Shown: positions 8,356 to 17,345 of the stretch, piece after piece
Position numbering within the stretch: the stretch's first letter is position 1
Layout: every line of letters begins with the position of its first letter
NCBI RefSeq assembly: GCF_016405855.1
Contig: NZ_JAEFCA010000001.1
Location: 457,316 to 521,315, forward strand
Direction of reading: 5' to 3'
Length of the DNA stretch: 64,000 nucleotides
Origin: Flavobacterium sp. IB48
GTDB lineage: Bacteria; Bacteroidota; Bacteroidia; Flavobacteriales; Flavobacteriaceae
Translations under genes and position numbers: made by a program
Notes under the pieces: generated by a model
The model's database searches: none
What the model saw: the letters and a program-made list of their open reading frames with translations, nothing else
What the model was told of the DNA's origin: nothing

Positions 8356-10875
8356 TTATTTTGCAGCTTCAACTTTTGCTAAAACTTCTTCTTCAGTTCC
8401 TTCAAAAACTTCGGTTGTTGTTTTTCCATCTACTGTTTTAGTAACCGTTCCCGTAGTTTTTCCGTTAATATTTTTAACCTCAACACGAACCGATTGGCTT
8501 TCTGTATGAGCATATTTTCCGTTTGCATCAAAATGAGCAAGACACTTTGCTGTTTCTTCTTCAGAACAACCTTTTTCTTTACACATTTTAATACATTCTT
8601 CTTTTGTCATTCCAGACATATCGCCACATTTAGACATCCCTGCATGCATTTCTGTTTTAGCACAGCAAGAAGCTTTTCCAGCGATATCTGATGATTCGTG
8701 GCCTTCTCCTAAAATTGGAGCAATTACCAATCCAATCAAACAAGTTAATTTGATTAAAATATTCATTGATGGTCCAGAAGTATCTTTAAACGGATCTCCA
8801 ACTGTATCTCCTGTTACCGCTGCTTTATGCGCATCAGAACCTTTATAAGTCATTTCTCCGTTAATCATAACTCCTGCCTCAAAAGATTTTTTAGCATTAT
8901 CCCAAGCACCTCCAGCATTGTTTTGAAAAACTGCCCAAAGTACGCCAGAAACAGTAACTCCTGCCATATATCCTCCTAACATTTCAGCAATTAACTGATT
9001 GTTGTCTGAGTAAACTAATTTTCCTAAAAGAACAATTAAAATTGGGAAACCAATCGTTAAAATCCCTGGAAGCATCATTTCACGTAAAGCCGCTTTTGTA
9101 GAAATCTCAACACATTTTCCGTATTCTGGCTTTCCTGTTCCTTCCATAATTCCAGGAATTTCTTTGAACTGACGGCGAACTTCGTACACCATATCCATTG
9201 CAGCTTTTCCAACAGAATTCATTGCCAAAGCAGAGAAAACTACTGGAATCATTCCACCAACAAATAACATCGCTAAAACTGGCGCTTTAAAAATATTAAT
9301 TCCGTCGATTCCTGTAAAGGTTACATAAGCAGCAAATAATGCCAATGAAGTTAAGGCTGCAGAAGCAATTGCAAATCCTTTTCCTGTTGCTGCAGTTGTA
9401 TTTCCAACTGAATCTAAAATATCTGTTCTAGTACGAACTTCTTTTGGCAATTCGCTCATTTCTGCGATTCCTCCAGCATTATCAGAAATTGGGCCGAAAG
9501 CATCGATTGCCAATTGCATTGCTGTTGTAGCCATCATTGCAGAAGCTGCTAAAGCTACTCCATAGAATCCTGCTAAAGCATACGAAATCCAAATTGCCAC
9601 CGCAAACAATAATACGGTTGGGAAAGTAGAAATCATTCCGGTTGCCAAACCTGCAATTACGTTTGTTCCCGCTCCTGTAGATGATTTTTGAACAATTGCC
9701 ATAACTGGTTTTGTTCCTAATCCTGTATAATATTCTGTTACTGATGAAATAGCGCCACCTACAACTAATCCGACTAATGTAGCGTAGAAAACACGCATTG
9801 ATGAAATCGCTTTAGAACCTTCTCCAAAGAAAGTCATTTGCATTGTTTCAGGAAGCATGTGCTGTACTAAGAAGAAACAAGCCACAGCGGTTAAAACAAT
9901 AGAAACCCAGTTCCCTATATTTAATGCTTTCTGTACTTGTGCTTCTTTAGCATTGTCATCTGAGATTTTTACTAAAGTTGTTCCGATAATTGAAAACAAA
10001 ATTCCGAAACCAGCAATTGCCATTGGAAGCAAAATTGGTCCAATTCCGCCAAAAGCATCATTGATACTTCCACCCATATCTTTTATCACATAGTTTCCAA
10101 GAACCATTGCAGCCAAAACAGTTGCTACATAAGAACCAAATAAATCGGCTCCCATACCTGCAACGTCTCCCACGTTGTCTCCTACGTTATCTGCAATTGT
10201 AGCAGGATTACGTGGATCATCTTCTGGAATTCCAGCTTCAACTTTACCAACTAAATCTGCTCCAACATCGGCTGCTTTTGTGTAGATTCCACCACCCACT
10301 CTAGCAAACAAAGCGATTGATTCTGCACCAAGCGAAAATCCCGCTAATGTCTCTAAAACAACTGTCATTGTATCTGTATCTTTCCAAACTCCACCAGAGA
10401 ATAAATGAAAGAAAATTATAAAAAATGATGTTAATCCTAAAACGGCTAATCCAGCAACGCCTAATCCCATTACTGTTCCGCCACCAAAAGAAACTTTAAG
10501 AGCTTGCGGTAAACTTGTACGAGCTGCCTGAGTAGTTCTAACGTTTGTTTTTGTTGCGATTTTCATTCCCATATTTCCTGCTAAAGCAGAAAAGAATGCA
10601 CCAAAAATAAAGGCAATTACGATTAATAAATGTGTTTTTACTCCTGGAATAAAAGTAATTCCAGCCAAAGCTAAACTGGCAATAATTACAAAGATGGTTA
10701 ATAGTTTATATTCGGCTTTTAGAAAGGCTAAGGCTCCTTCGTAAATGTAATCTGAAATCTCTTTCATCTTACCGTCTCCAGCGTCTTGTTTTAAAACCCA
10801 AGTCCTTTTTATTCCCATGAAAAGTAATCCTAAAACTGCCATTATAATTGGCAGGTAAATCATAAATGCATTCAT
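8356..10875 (-). CDS. hppA: Membrane-bound ion-translocating pyrophosphatase with a Cys/Met-rich C-terminal tail
   Basis: An 839-residue polytopic protein that couples PPi hydrolysis to cation export. The catalytic signature is intact: [20 protein letters not shown] at about 203-222, then [20 protein letters not shown]. The [10 protein letters not shown] motif has Ala at 495, the residue of K+-dependent enzymes. The acidic residue that usually follows DLF in helix 6 of Na+ pumps is absent (DLFGSYVA). Glu185 in helix 5 ([10 protein letters not shown]) may replace it, which points to H+ transport (inference). After the last membrane helix, about 115 extra residues carry seven cysteines ([30 protein letters not shown]) plus a basic/acidic tail. 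This is unusual for the family. A soluble pyrophosphatase gene lies just upstream on the same strand. Confidence 0.95.
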   Translation of the reverse strand: MNAFMIYLPIIMAVLGLLFMGIKRTWVLKQDAGDGKMKEISDYIYEGALAFLKAEYKLLTIFVIIASLALAGITFIPGVKTHLLIVIAFIFGAFFSALAGNMGMKIATKTNVRTTQAARTSLPQALKVSFGGGTVMGLGVAGLAVLGLTSFFIIFFHLFSGGVWKDTDTMTVVLETLAGFSLGAESIALFARVGGGIYTKAADVGADLVGKVEAGIPEDDPRNPATIADNVGDNVGDVAGMGADLFGSYVATVLAAMVLGNYVIKDMGGSINDAFGGIGPILLPMAIAGFGILFSIIGTTLVKISDDNAKEAQVQKALNIGNWVSIVLTAVACFFLVQHMLPETMQMTFFGEGSKAISSMRVFYATLVGLVVGGAISSVTEYYTGLGTKPVMAIVQKSSTGAGTNVIAGLATGMISTFPTVLLFAVAIWISYALAGFYGVALAASAMMATTAMQLAIDAFGPISDNAGGIAEMSELPKEVRTRTDILDSVGNTTAATGKGFAIASAALTSLALFAAYVTFTGIDGINIFKAPVLAMLFVGGMIPVVFSALAMNSVGKAAMDMVYEVRRQFKEIPGIMEGTGKPEYGKCVEISTKAALREMMLPGILTIGFPILIVLLGKLVYSDNNQLIAEMLGGYMAGVTVSGVLWAVFQNNAGGAWDNAKKSFEAGVMINGEMTYKGSDAHKAAVTGDTVGDPFKDTSGPSMNILIKLTCLIGLVIAPILGEGHESSDIAGKASCCAKTEMHAGMSKCGDMSGMTKEECIKMCKEKGCSEEETAKCLAHFDANGKYAHTESQSVRVEVKNINGKTTGTVTKTVDGKTTTEVFEGTEEEVLAKVEAAK

Positions 10876-10930
10876 AATATATTAATGGTTTTGGTTAATA
10901 GTCAACAATCTAACTAAAACGAATTTAAAC

Positions 10931-10967
10931 AAAAAAGCAATACTCCTGACGGCAGTATTGCTTTTTT
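10931..10967. terminator. Bidirectional terminator between ppa and hppA
   Basis: AAAAAAGCAATACT / AGTATTGCTTTTTT arms with a short CCTGACGGC loop. It lies after the ppa stop and before the hppA start, so ppa is probably transcribed separately from hppA. Confidence 0.8.
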
Positions 10968-10988
10968 TATATTAGAATGCGGTTAAAA

Positions 10989-11519
10989 TTATTTAATGCT
11001 AAATAATCCAGCCGGTTTATTTTCAATGTCATCAAAACGTTTTGTACACTCAGCGATAATGTCGTAAGCTTCTTTTACGTCTCCCCATCCTTCTACATCT
11101 ACTTTTTTGTTCTCAAGGTCTTTATAAACTTGGAAAAAGTGCTCGATTTCTTTTAATAAGTGGGCATTAATATCCGAAAGATCGTTTAATGAATTCCAGA
11201 TTGGATCTGAAACTGGTACACAAATAATTTTCTCGTCTGGTCCTTTATCATCTGCCATGTGGAATACACCAATTGGTTTCACTTCCATAACACATCCAGG
11301 GAAAGTTGGCTCGTTTACCAAAACTAATACGTCAAGAGGATCACCATCTAAAGCTAAAGTTTCTGGAATAAATCCGTAATCAGCTGGGTACATCATTGAA
11401 GAGAATAACATTCTGTCAAAACGCATTCTTTTAATTTCAAAATCGTACTCATATTTATTTCTGCTTCCTCGTGGTATTTCGATTAACACATCGAAAGTCG
11501 TTAATTTGTCTGCGGTCAT
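10989..11519 (-). CDS. ppa: Soluble inorganic pyrophosphatase (family I)
   Basis: A 176-residue cytosolic enzyme hydrolysing PPi to phosphate. Family I landmarks are visible: IEIPRGSRNKYEYD near the N-terminus, MMYPADYGFIPETLALDGDPLDVLVL containing the DGDPLD metal-binding motif, and the later KVDVEGWGDVKEAYDII segment. The length is normal. It sits upstream of the membrane pyrophosphatase on the same strand, so the cell encodes both a heat-releasing and an energy-conserving route for PPi in one locus. A hairpin terminator between them argues for independent expression. Confidence 0.96.
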   Translation of the reverse strand: MTADKLTTFDVLIEIPRGSRNKYEYDFEIKRMRFDRMLFSSMMYPADYGFIPETLALDGDPLDVLVLVNEPTFPGCVMEVKPIGVFHMADDKGPDEKIICVPVSDPIWNSLNDLSDINAHLLKEIEHFFQVYKDLENKKVDVEGWGDVKEAYDIIAECTKRFDDIENKPAGLFSIK

Positions 11520-11552
11520 TTTCGTTTTTTATTGTTTCTATAATTTCGGTTG

Positions 11553-11582
11553 CAAAAATAACTAAAGAATCTAGTTTTACAA
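11553..11582 (-). promoter_or_regulatory. Promoter of ppa
   Basis: Minus-strand TTG (11582-11580), a 19-base spacer and TATTTTTG (11560-11553), about 33 bases before the ATG. Confidence 0.7.
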
Positions 11583-11630
11583 TAAAAAACAAGGTTAAAT
11601 TATGCGCATTAAAGTTTAAAAAACAAGCAT

Positions 11631-12239
11631 TTAATAGGTAATACTTCGATTTCTCTTCTTTAAATAATAATGCCAAAGCAAATAGGTTGCATAAGATCGA
11701 TACGGACTCCACTGTTCTGCATGAATTTCCATTTCCTGTTTGTCATGAATATCCAGCAATTCTTTGATCGTATTTATTACTGCTATATCGCCAAGCGGAA
11801 TTAAATCGGGTTCTTCCAAACAAAACATCAGATAAATATCAATTGTCCAATTACCGATTCCCTTTAGTTTAATGAGTTCTTCACGAACTTGTTTTGCCGA
11901 TTTTGAAGCTAAACTTTCAATATCTAATTCTTTGTTTAAAACCGCTTCCGCTAAAATCTTTATATATTTTGTTTTCTGGCGACTTACTCCCAAATTTCTA
12001 AATTCCTCATCAGTCAAAACAGCCATATTTTCGGGATTGCAAGTTTTGTAAGCTTTGATTTTTAAAAATGTGGCTTTCGCCGAATCTATAGAAACTTGCT
12101 GTTCAAGTATTAATAAAACCAAAGTTTCAAATCCAGGAGGACGTCTTGGAATTGGAGGCAATCCGTATTTTTCAATAATTTCTAGAAATACAGGATTTTT
12201 ATTGGTTAAGAAATTGATGGCTTCTTGCATTACTTTCAT
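11631..12239 (-). CDS. DNA-3-methyladenine glycosylase II-like (AlkA/HhH-GPD family)
   Basis: A 202-residue base-excision repair enzyme. ILEQQVSIDSAKATFLKI matches the conserved helix of AlkA-type glycosylases. LKGIGNWTIDIYLMF (about 125-139) is the helix-hairpin-helix, and the catalytic aspartate is Asp151 in LIPLGDIAVINTI. It lacks the N-terminal TATA-box-like domain of E. coli AlkA, as do many bacterial homologues. I chose the ATG at 12239 over one 14 codons further upstream, because the extension is not conserved-looking and enters the repeat-rich intergenic region. It is transcribed alone. Confidence 0.88.
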   Translation of the reverse strand: MKVMQEAINFLTNKNPVFLEIIEKYGLPPIPRRPPGFETLVLLILEQQVSIDSAKATFLKIKAYKTCNPENMAVLTDEEFRNLGVSRQKTKYIKILAEAVLNKELDIESLASKSAKQVREELIKLKGIGNWTIDIYLMFCLEEPDLIPLGDIAVINTIKELLDIHDKQEMEIHAEQWSPYRSYATYLLWHYYLKKRNRSITY

Positions 12240-12297
12240 TTTTAAATCTATTCCAAAATTAAATAAAAAAGTATTTAGCAAATGATCGATTTTGTTT

Positions 12298-12404
12298 CAC
12301 ACAGATTTTGCAGATTTAAGCTGATAAACGCAGATTAAATAATTTCAAATTGTAAAAAATAAATCTGCTTAAATCTGCAAAATCTGCGTGCAAAATCTGC
12401 GTGC
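12298..12404. repeat. Intergenic inverted repeat with internal direct repeats
   Basis: A 24-bp left arm (12298-12321) pairs with a right arm (12367-12390) with one mismatch. The right arm is followed by a second tandem copy of AAAATCTGCGTGC (12379-12391, 12392-12404). It resembles REP-like elements scattered in Flavobacterium intergenic DNA and shares the CACAGATT core with the larger element at 63.7 kb. Confidence 0.75.
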
Positions 12405-12422
12405 AAAAAAAAGTAAGCATAA

Positions 12423-12456
12423 AAAAGTCGCAAAGATTTAAAACCTTTGCGACTCT
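12423..12456 (-). terminator. Terminator of the DUF5686 gene
   Basis: GTCGCAAAG / CTTTGCGAC hairpin. On the minus strand it is followed by a T-run, 31 bases after the stop of the 12487-14988 gene. Confidence 0.75.
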
Positions 12457-12486
12457 GTAACTCTGAACCTTTGCACCAAAAAACAA

Positions 12487-14988
12487 TTAGAAATAAAACC
12501 CGAAAGATCCTTTAATTGCAAATTTATGTGCATCTGGCATATCTAGATAATTTCCTCTCCAAGAGAAATCAAGACGGAAAACTTTAAAGATATTTCCAAT
12601 TCCTGCATTATATTCCCAGTATACTTTTTCAGGAGCGTTATATGGTAATCCAGAAGCATTAATAGCACGATTAGCATCAGAAATAGTTCCGTGAACGGCT
12701 CTAATTCCTATAAACTCTCTCCAATTCAGTTTTCTCATAAATGGAATTCTGGCAAACAATCTTCCGCCAAAATCATGATTCCACTGCAAGGTTGTATATT
12801 GATCTGTAACGAATTCGTAGAAATTCAAGTTACTGAATGTGTTTTCAATTGTAAAATAAGTCTGGTTACCCGGAATTACACTCATCAAACCTAACGGAAT
12901 TGTACCAAAAGTTTTTCCTGTTTCGATTGTAATATTTGTTCTTCCTAAAGGCCCGATAATAATTGGCTGTCTATAGAAAACTTGAATTTTTTCGTACGCA
13001 AAATCACTATCAAAAACTCCTTTTAATCCGTAACTGAAATTCACGAAGAAATGGCTAAAAGGACTATCAACTAAACTCCTTTCTACACCATAACCGATCG
13101 TTTTTCTGTTTGGCATAAACTCAAACTGAATATTGGCCTCAGATTGTTTTACCATGCTTTCGACAACTCCTGCTGGATTTGCTGCAGTTGGTAAAGTTGT
13201 ATAATAATCTAAACTAAAGGTCTTCGATGCCGATTCTAGTGTTCGATATGAAAGTCCTGCCGAAACAATAAAGTTCTTTTTAGGCTCCATTTCTACAGAA
13301 ATGTTACTCAAATTAATATTGGTCAATTTCCCATTACTTCCAGTAGTAAACAGGGCCGAAGATGCAAAACTTCGTCCTAGAACGTCATTTGTAGTAGTTA
13401 AACTGGCACCAATTTGCTCGATGTCACGCCTGTTTCCTCCAGAAATGATAACTCGGTTTTTCTTGTCAACCATCCATTTTCCGGAAACACCATATTTGAA
13501 TTTATTATCATCAAATCCGTAAGCGGTATAAGCTTGAAGACGCCATGGATCATTTGGTCCAAAATAGGTTCTTCCTCCTACTCTCAATCTCAAACCTTCG
13601 ACTTCGTTATATCCAAAAGTTGAAAATATTGGCCCGTAATCGAAGTTTTTAAATTCGATGTAACCGCTTCCTAAAATAGAGACCAGATTATATAGCTGCT
13701 TAAATCGCTTGACTGTCTGCAGTGTATCAAGCATTTTATAAATACCCTGCTCATCTTTATTTAATTTTTCAAAACGATTTTCTTCCCAAAACTCAGGCGG
13801 TCGTTCGTAAACAGCATTATCAATAAAATTGACTTCTTCTTTATAAAACTTCTCCGGTTTCTGAATGTTGAATTTATGATTGCGGTATAAAGTTGTTCTT
13901 TTACCATAAACTCCTTTTGATTTTTCTTTTTTATTTAAAGCAAAATCAGACATCATGTAATCACGTGTCAAAAGGAAAACGGAGTCGTTTTCTACTTCAA
14001 ATTCCTGTTCAATATAAATATCTTTTACCCAGTTAATATTGGCGCTTTTCGTCACACCCATATTAATTTTCTTGATCGCAAAAGTGGTATCGTTAACCCA
14101 AAAATCTCCTTTAAAAGTCAATTCATTTTTACGTCTAGGGTAAAAAACAATATTATAGCACCATTTTTTATCGATATAAGCACTGTCTTTTAAAACATAA
14201 TTGTAAACATCGATTCCTGTTCTTGAAAGCGGACTTGTAAAACTCTTATCAAAGAATTTCAGGTGATTGTCGTAAATATTATAATCAGAATAAAGGTCTT
14301 TAACGAAAGACAGAATTTGCTGATTTCCGTTAAAACCAGACATTTTATTTCCGGTAAGATTTTCTTTTACCTTTTTTAACTTATTATCTCCGTAAACATC
14401 ATAAACCGATTCGTTGATAAAAATTGGCAAATAGGTTTTTCCAGTAACGTCTGAAGTATCAACGTGATTAAAGATAAACTCCATTCCCTTAAAAAGCTTA
14501 TTCTTCATGAAAGCACTATCAATTGTGTTCATGTCAAACTCCACTTTTTCATACTTCTGCATTTGATACTGATTAAATAGGTATAATCCGTTTTTACGTT
14601 TTCTTTCCCAAATTTTTCTCAAAATATCCAATGCTGGATTATTCTTTTTAGAAGTTTTTCCAGTATAAATTACAACTTCGTTAAGCACTTGCTCTTCGAA
14701 CAAAACAATTTTAAAATTATAATTAACTGCTTTGTCTAAAGGAACTTCTTTATCTGAAAATCCTGCTGAAGTAACCAAAAGTGCGGTATAAGTATTTGGC
14801 GATTCTAAATAAAAACGACCGTCTTCATTGGAAACAATCCCAATATTAGAACCTTTAAAAACTACATTTGCAAAAGGTATTGGTTGATTCGATTTGTCCA
14901 AAACAACTCCACTCACTTTGGTTTGTGCAGTAACAACATTCGCAAATGCAAATACAATATATAAGAGAAGTAGAGTTAATTTGTTCAT
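12487..14988 (-). CDS. DUF5686 outer-membrane protein with carboxypeptidase-regulatory domain
   Basis: An 833-residue protein with signal peptide MNKLTLLLLYIVFAFANVVTAQ. Residues 24-105 are a CarboxypepD_reg-like beta-sandwich (KVSGVVLDKSNQPIPFANVV ... GRFYLESPNTYTALLVTSAGF). The rest fits the DUF5686 family: a soluble middle (RKIWERKRKNGLYLFNQYQM) and a C-terminal region of alternating strands ending in FAIKGSFGFYF, an outer-membrane barrel terminus. The function of the family is not established. The gene is monocistronic, between the pdhB terminator and its own hairpin. Confidence 0.85.
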   Translation of the reverse strand: MNKLTLLLLYIVFAFANVVTAQTKVSGVVLDKSNQPIPFANVVFKGSNIGIVSNEDGRFYLESPNTYTALLVTSAGFSDKEVPLDKAVNYNFKIVLFEEQVLNEVVIYTGKTSKKNNPALDILRKIWERKRKNGLYLFNQYQMQKYEKVEFDMNTIDSAFMKNKLFKGMEFIFNHVDTSDVTGKTYLPIFINESVYDVYGDNKLKKVKENLTGNKMSGFNGNQQILSFVKDLYSDYNIYDNHLKFFDKSFTSPLSRTGIDVYNYVLKDSAYIDKKWCYNIVFYPRRKNELTFKGDFWVNDTTFAIKKINMGVTKSANINWVKDIYIEQEFEVENDSVFLLTRDYMMSDFALNKKEKSKGVYGKRTTLYRNHKFNIQKPEKFYKEEVNFIDNAVYERPPEFWEENRFEKLNKDEQGIYKMLDTLQTVKRFKQLYNLVSILGSGYIEFKNFDYGPIFSTFGYNEVEGLRLRVGGRTYFGPNDPWRLQAYTAYGFDDNKFKYGVSGKWMVDKKNRVIISGGNRRDIEQIGASLTTTNDVLGRSFASSALFTTGSNGKLTNINLSNISVEMEPKKNFIVSAGLSYRTLESASKTFSLDYYTTLPTAANPAGVVESMVKQSEANIQFEFMPNRKTIGYGVERSLVDSPFSHFFVNFSYGLKGVFDSDFAYEKIQVFYRQPIIIGPLGRTNITIETGKTFGTIPLGLMSVIPGNQTYFTIENTFSNLNFYEFVTDQYTTLQWNHDFGGRLFARIPFMRKLNWREFIGIRAVHGTISDANRAINASGLPYNAPEKVYWEYNAGIGNIFKVFRLDFSWRGNYLDMPDAHKFAIKGSFGFYF

Positions 14989-14996
14989 TATAAAGT

Positions 14997-15038
14997 AAAA
15001 AAAAACTTCACCAATCCATGTTGTCTGATGAAGTTTTA
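14997..15038 (-). terminator. Terminator of pdhB
   Basis: Arms AAAACTTCA / TGAAGTTTT. On the minus strand the stem runs directly into a run of about nine T. Confidence 0.8.
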
Positions 15039-15057
15039 TGAGTATTTTGTATTTGTA

Positions 15058-16035
15058 TTATTTGTATAATACTTTTTTAACTGCTTTTACTACATCACCA
15101 GCATTTGGCAACCAGTCTTTAAGCAATACTGGAGAATACGGTGCAGGAGTATCTGCTGTTGTAATACGTTGAATTGGCGCATCAAGGAAGTCGAATGCTT
15201 GTTCTTGAACGATATAAGAGATTTCAGAAGAAAGGCTGGCAACTGGCCAAGCTTCTTCAAGAATTACTAAACGGTTTGTTTTTTTAACCGATTTTAAGAT
15301 CGCATCTTTATCCATTGGACGAACTGTTCTTAAATCGATAATCTCACAAGAAATACCTTCTTTTGCTAATTCATCAGCAGCAATAAAAGCTTCTTTGATG
15401 ATTTTTCCGAATGAAACGATAGTTACATCTGTTCCTTCACGTTTAACATCAGCAACACCTAACGGGATTGTATATTCTCCATCTGGCACTTCACCTTTGT
15501 CTCCGTACATTTGCTCAGATTCCATGAAAATAACTGGATCGTTATCACGGATAGCTGATTTTAAAAGTCCTTTTGCATCATAAGGAGTTGAAGGAACAAC
15601 AACTTTTAAACCTGGAGTATTAGCAAACCAGTTTTCTAAAGCTTGTGAGTGAGTAGCTCCTAATTGACCAGCAGAAGCTGTTGGTCCACGGAAAACGATA
15701 GGCACATTAAACTGTCCTCCTGTCATTTGACGCATTTTAGCAGCGTTATTTATAATTTGATCAATACCAACTAAACAGAAGTTGAATGTCATATATTCTA
15801 CAATAGGGCGGTTTCCATTCATTGCAGAACCTACTGCAATTCCTGAAAATCCAAGCTCAGCAATTGGAGTATCGATTACTCTTTTTTCACCAAACTCAGC
15901 AAGCATTCCTTTAGAAGCTTTGTAAGCTCCATTGTATTCTGCAACCTCTTCTCCCATTAAATATATGGATTCATCGCGACGCATTTCTTCGCTCATTGCT
16001 TCACAAATGGCCTCTCTAAATTGTATTGTTCTCAT
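15058..16035 (-). CDS. pdhB: Pyruvate dehydrogenase E1 component, beta subunit
   Basis: A 325-residue transketolase-fold subunit. MGEEVAEYNGAYKASKGM carries the thiamine-diphosphate-contacting glutamate. VIDTPIAELGFSGIAVGSAM, FRGPTASAGQLGATHSQ and the C-terminal PAPYSPVLLKDWLPNAGDVV are typical E1-beta blocks. With an E1-alpha subunit it decarboxylates pyruvate and acetylates the lipoyl group of E2. No E1-alpha or E2 gene is adjacent here, so the complex is encoded at split loci. A branched-chain 2-oxoacid substrate is the alternative, but the sequence looks closest to pyruvate-type E1-beta. Confidence 0.93.
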   Translation of the reverse strand: MRTIQFREAICEAMSEEMRRDESIYLMGEEVAEYNGAYKASKGMLAEFGEKRVIDTPIAELGFSGIAVGSAMNGNRPIVEYMTFNFCLVGIDQIINNAAKMRQMTGGQFNVPIVFRGPTASAGQLGATHSQALENWFANTPGLKVVVPSTPYDAKGLLKSAIRDNDPVIFMESEQMYGDKGEVPDGEYTIPLGVADVKREGTDVTIVSFGKIIKEAFIAADELAKEGISCEIIDLRTVRPMDKDAILKSVKKTNRLVILEEAWPVASLSSEISYIVQEQAFDFLDAPIQRITTADTPAPYSPVLLKDWLPNAGDVVKAVKKVLYK

Positions 16036-16067
16036 ATTTTATATTGTATGTTGAATTTTCTGAAAAG

Positions 16068-16101
16068 CAAAAATAAATATTTTAAATAACTTAAAAGCAA
16101 A
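16068..16101 (-). promoter_or_regulatory. Promoter of pdhB
   Basis: Minus-strand TTTG (16101-16098), a 22-base spacer and TATTTTTG (16075-16068), 33 bases before the ATG. Confidence 0.6.
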
Positions 16102-16460
16102 AATTGAATTTAAAATCACATGAACTTCTATCTGTTCTCTGGTTTTAACTTTTTAAACTTTATTGTGATATTAACGAAATCGATATAATAACGTACAATT
16201 CACACTTAATCTATTCCAAAATATTTTTTAGACAAACTTTTATTCATTTGTTTAATTCTTATTTTCTTCAAATTCATCCATCATAACGTAAAAAACCAAA
16301 AATTAGTATTTCTCAGACAAAAATTAATCTGCTCCTCAACTGTCAGTTATTGCAAAATTCCTAACAATCAGACAAAATGAGTATTATTTTATTTTTAGAT
16401 TCCGATGAAAATCATTCAAAACTGAACAATCTGCGAAATCGTAATAGTTTTGAAAAATAT
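16102..16460. other. AT-rich intergenic stretch between divergent pdhB and etfB
   Basis: Apart from the promoters at either side, I see no ORF, hairpin with a T-run, or repeat in this part of the 502-base gap. Confidence 0.5.
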
Positions 16461-16504
16461 TATGCATGCATAGTATAATTATTCCAAATTAAATTCTAAA
16501 TTTG
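16461..16504 (+). promoter_or_regulatory. etfB promoter region with 12-bp palindrome
   Basis: TAAATTTG (16497-16504) is a -7 element 34 bases before the etfB ATG. The perfect palindrome TATGCATGCATA (16461-16472) lies about where the -33 element would be, an operator-like position. The -33 TTG itself is not evident. Confidence 0.5.
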
Positions 16505-16537
16505 TAAAAGCATATTATAAATTCAAAATATATACTT

Positions 16538-17284
16538 ATGAAAATACTAGTTTGCATCAGCCATGTGCCTGATACTACTTCAAAAATTAACTTTACCAAC
16601 GGTGACTCAGAATTTGACACTAATGGAGTACAATATGTAATTAACCCTAACGACGAATTTGGTCTTACACGCGCTATCTGGTTTCAAGAACAACAAGGTG
16701 CAAATGTAACGGTTGTAAACGTTGGAGGTCCTGATACTGAACCAACTTTGCGTAAAGCATTAGCAATTGGTGCAAACGAAGCAATTCGTGTGAATGCAAA
16801 TCCAACTGACGGATTTTTTGTTGCTAAGCAATTAGCAGAAGTTATTAAAAATGGAGGTTATGATCTTGTAATTGCTGGAAAAGAATCTTTGGATTACAAC
16901 GGAGGAATGGTTCCTGGAATGATTGCAGGAATTTTAGGTTCTAACTTCTTAAACTCTTGTACAGCTTTAACAATTGACGGAAACAATGTAAAAGCAGTTC
17001 GTGAAATTGACGGTGGAAAAGAAACTGTAAGCACTACTCTTCCATTAATTATTGGAGGTCAAAAAGGTCTTGTTGAGGAAAAAGATTTACGTATCCCGAA
17101 CATGAGAGGAATTATGACTGCAAGAACAAAAGCTTTAACTATCCTTGAGCCAGTTGATGCAGCTGTAAACACAAAAGCGGTGAAATTTGAAAAACCAGCT
17201 CCAAAATCAGCAGTGAAATTAGTTTCTGCAGATAATTTAGATGAGTTAATCAATTTATTACACAACGAAGCGAAGGTAATCTAG
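16538..17284 (+). CDS. etfB: Electron transfer flavoprotein, beta subunit
   Basis: A 248-residue small ETF subunit that binds AMP and, with EtfA, carries electrons from acyl-CoA dehydrogenases to the quinone pool. Recognisable parts are MKILVCISHVPDTTSKI, the YVINPNDEFGLTRAI segment, GGPDTEPTLRKALAIGANEAIRV (nucleotide loop), and AGKESLDYNGGMVPGMIAG. RIPNMRGIMTARTKAL is the recognition-loop region near residue 190. etfA follows after 61 bases, so the two form an operon. Confidence 0.95.
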   Translation: MKILVCISHVPDTTSKINFTNGDSEFDTNGVQYVINPNDEFGLTRAIWFQEQQGANVTVVNVGGPDTEPTLRKALAIGANEAIRVNANPTDGFFVAKQLAEVIKNGGYDLVIAGKESLDYNGGMVPGMIAGILGSNFLNSCTALTIDGNNVKAVREIDGGKETVSTTLPLIIGGQKGLVEEKDLRIPNMRGIMTARTKALTILEPVDAAVNTKAVKFEKPAPKSAVKLVSADNLDELINLLHNEAKVI

Positions 17285-17345
17285 TATTCAGTAATCAGTT
17301 TTCAGTCTCAATTTATGAACTTTAAACTTTAAACAAAAAAAAATT

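Noticed and set aside
11455..11712. 85-codon minus-strand ORF between ppa and the glycosylase
   Set aside because: It overlaps both genes and the ppa promoter, and has no signal or family-like sequence.
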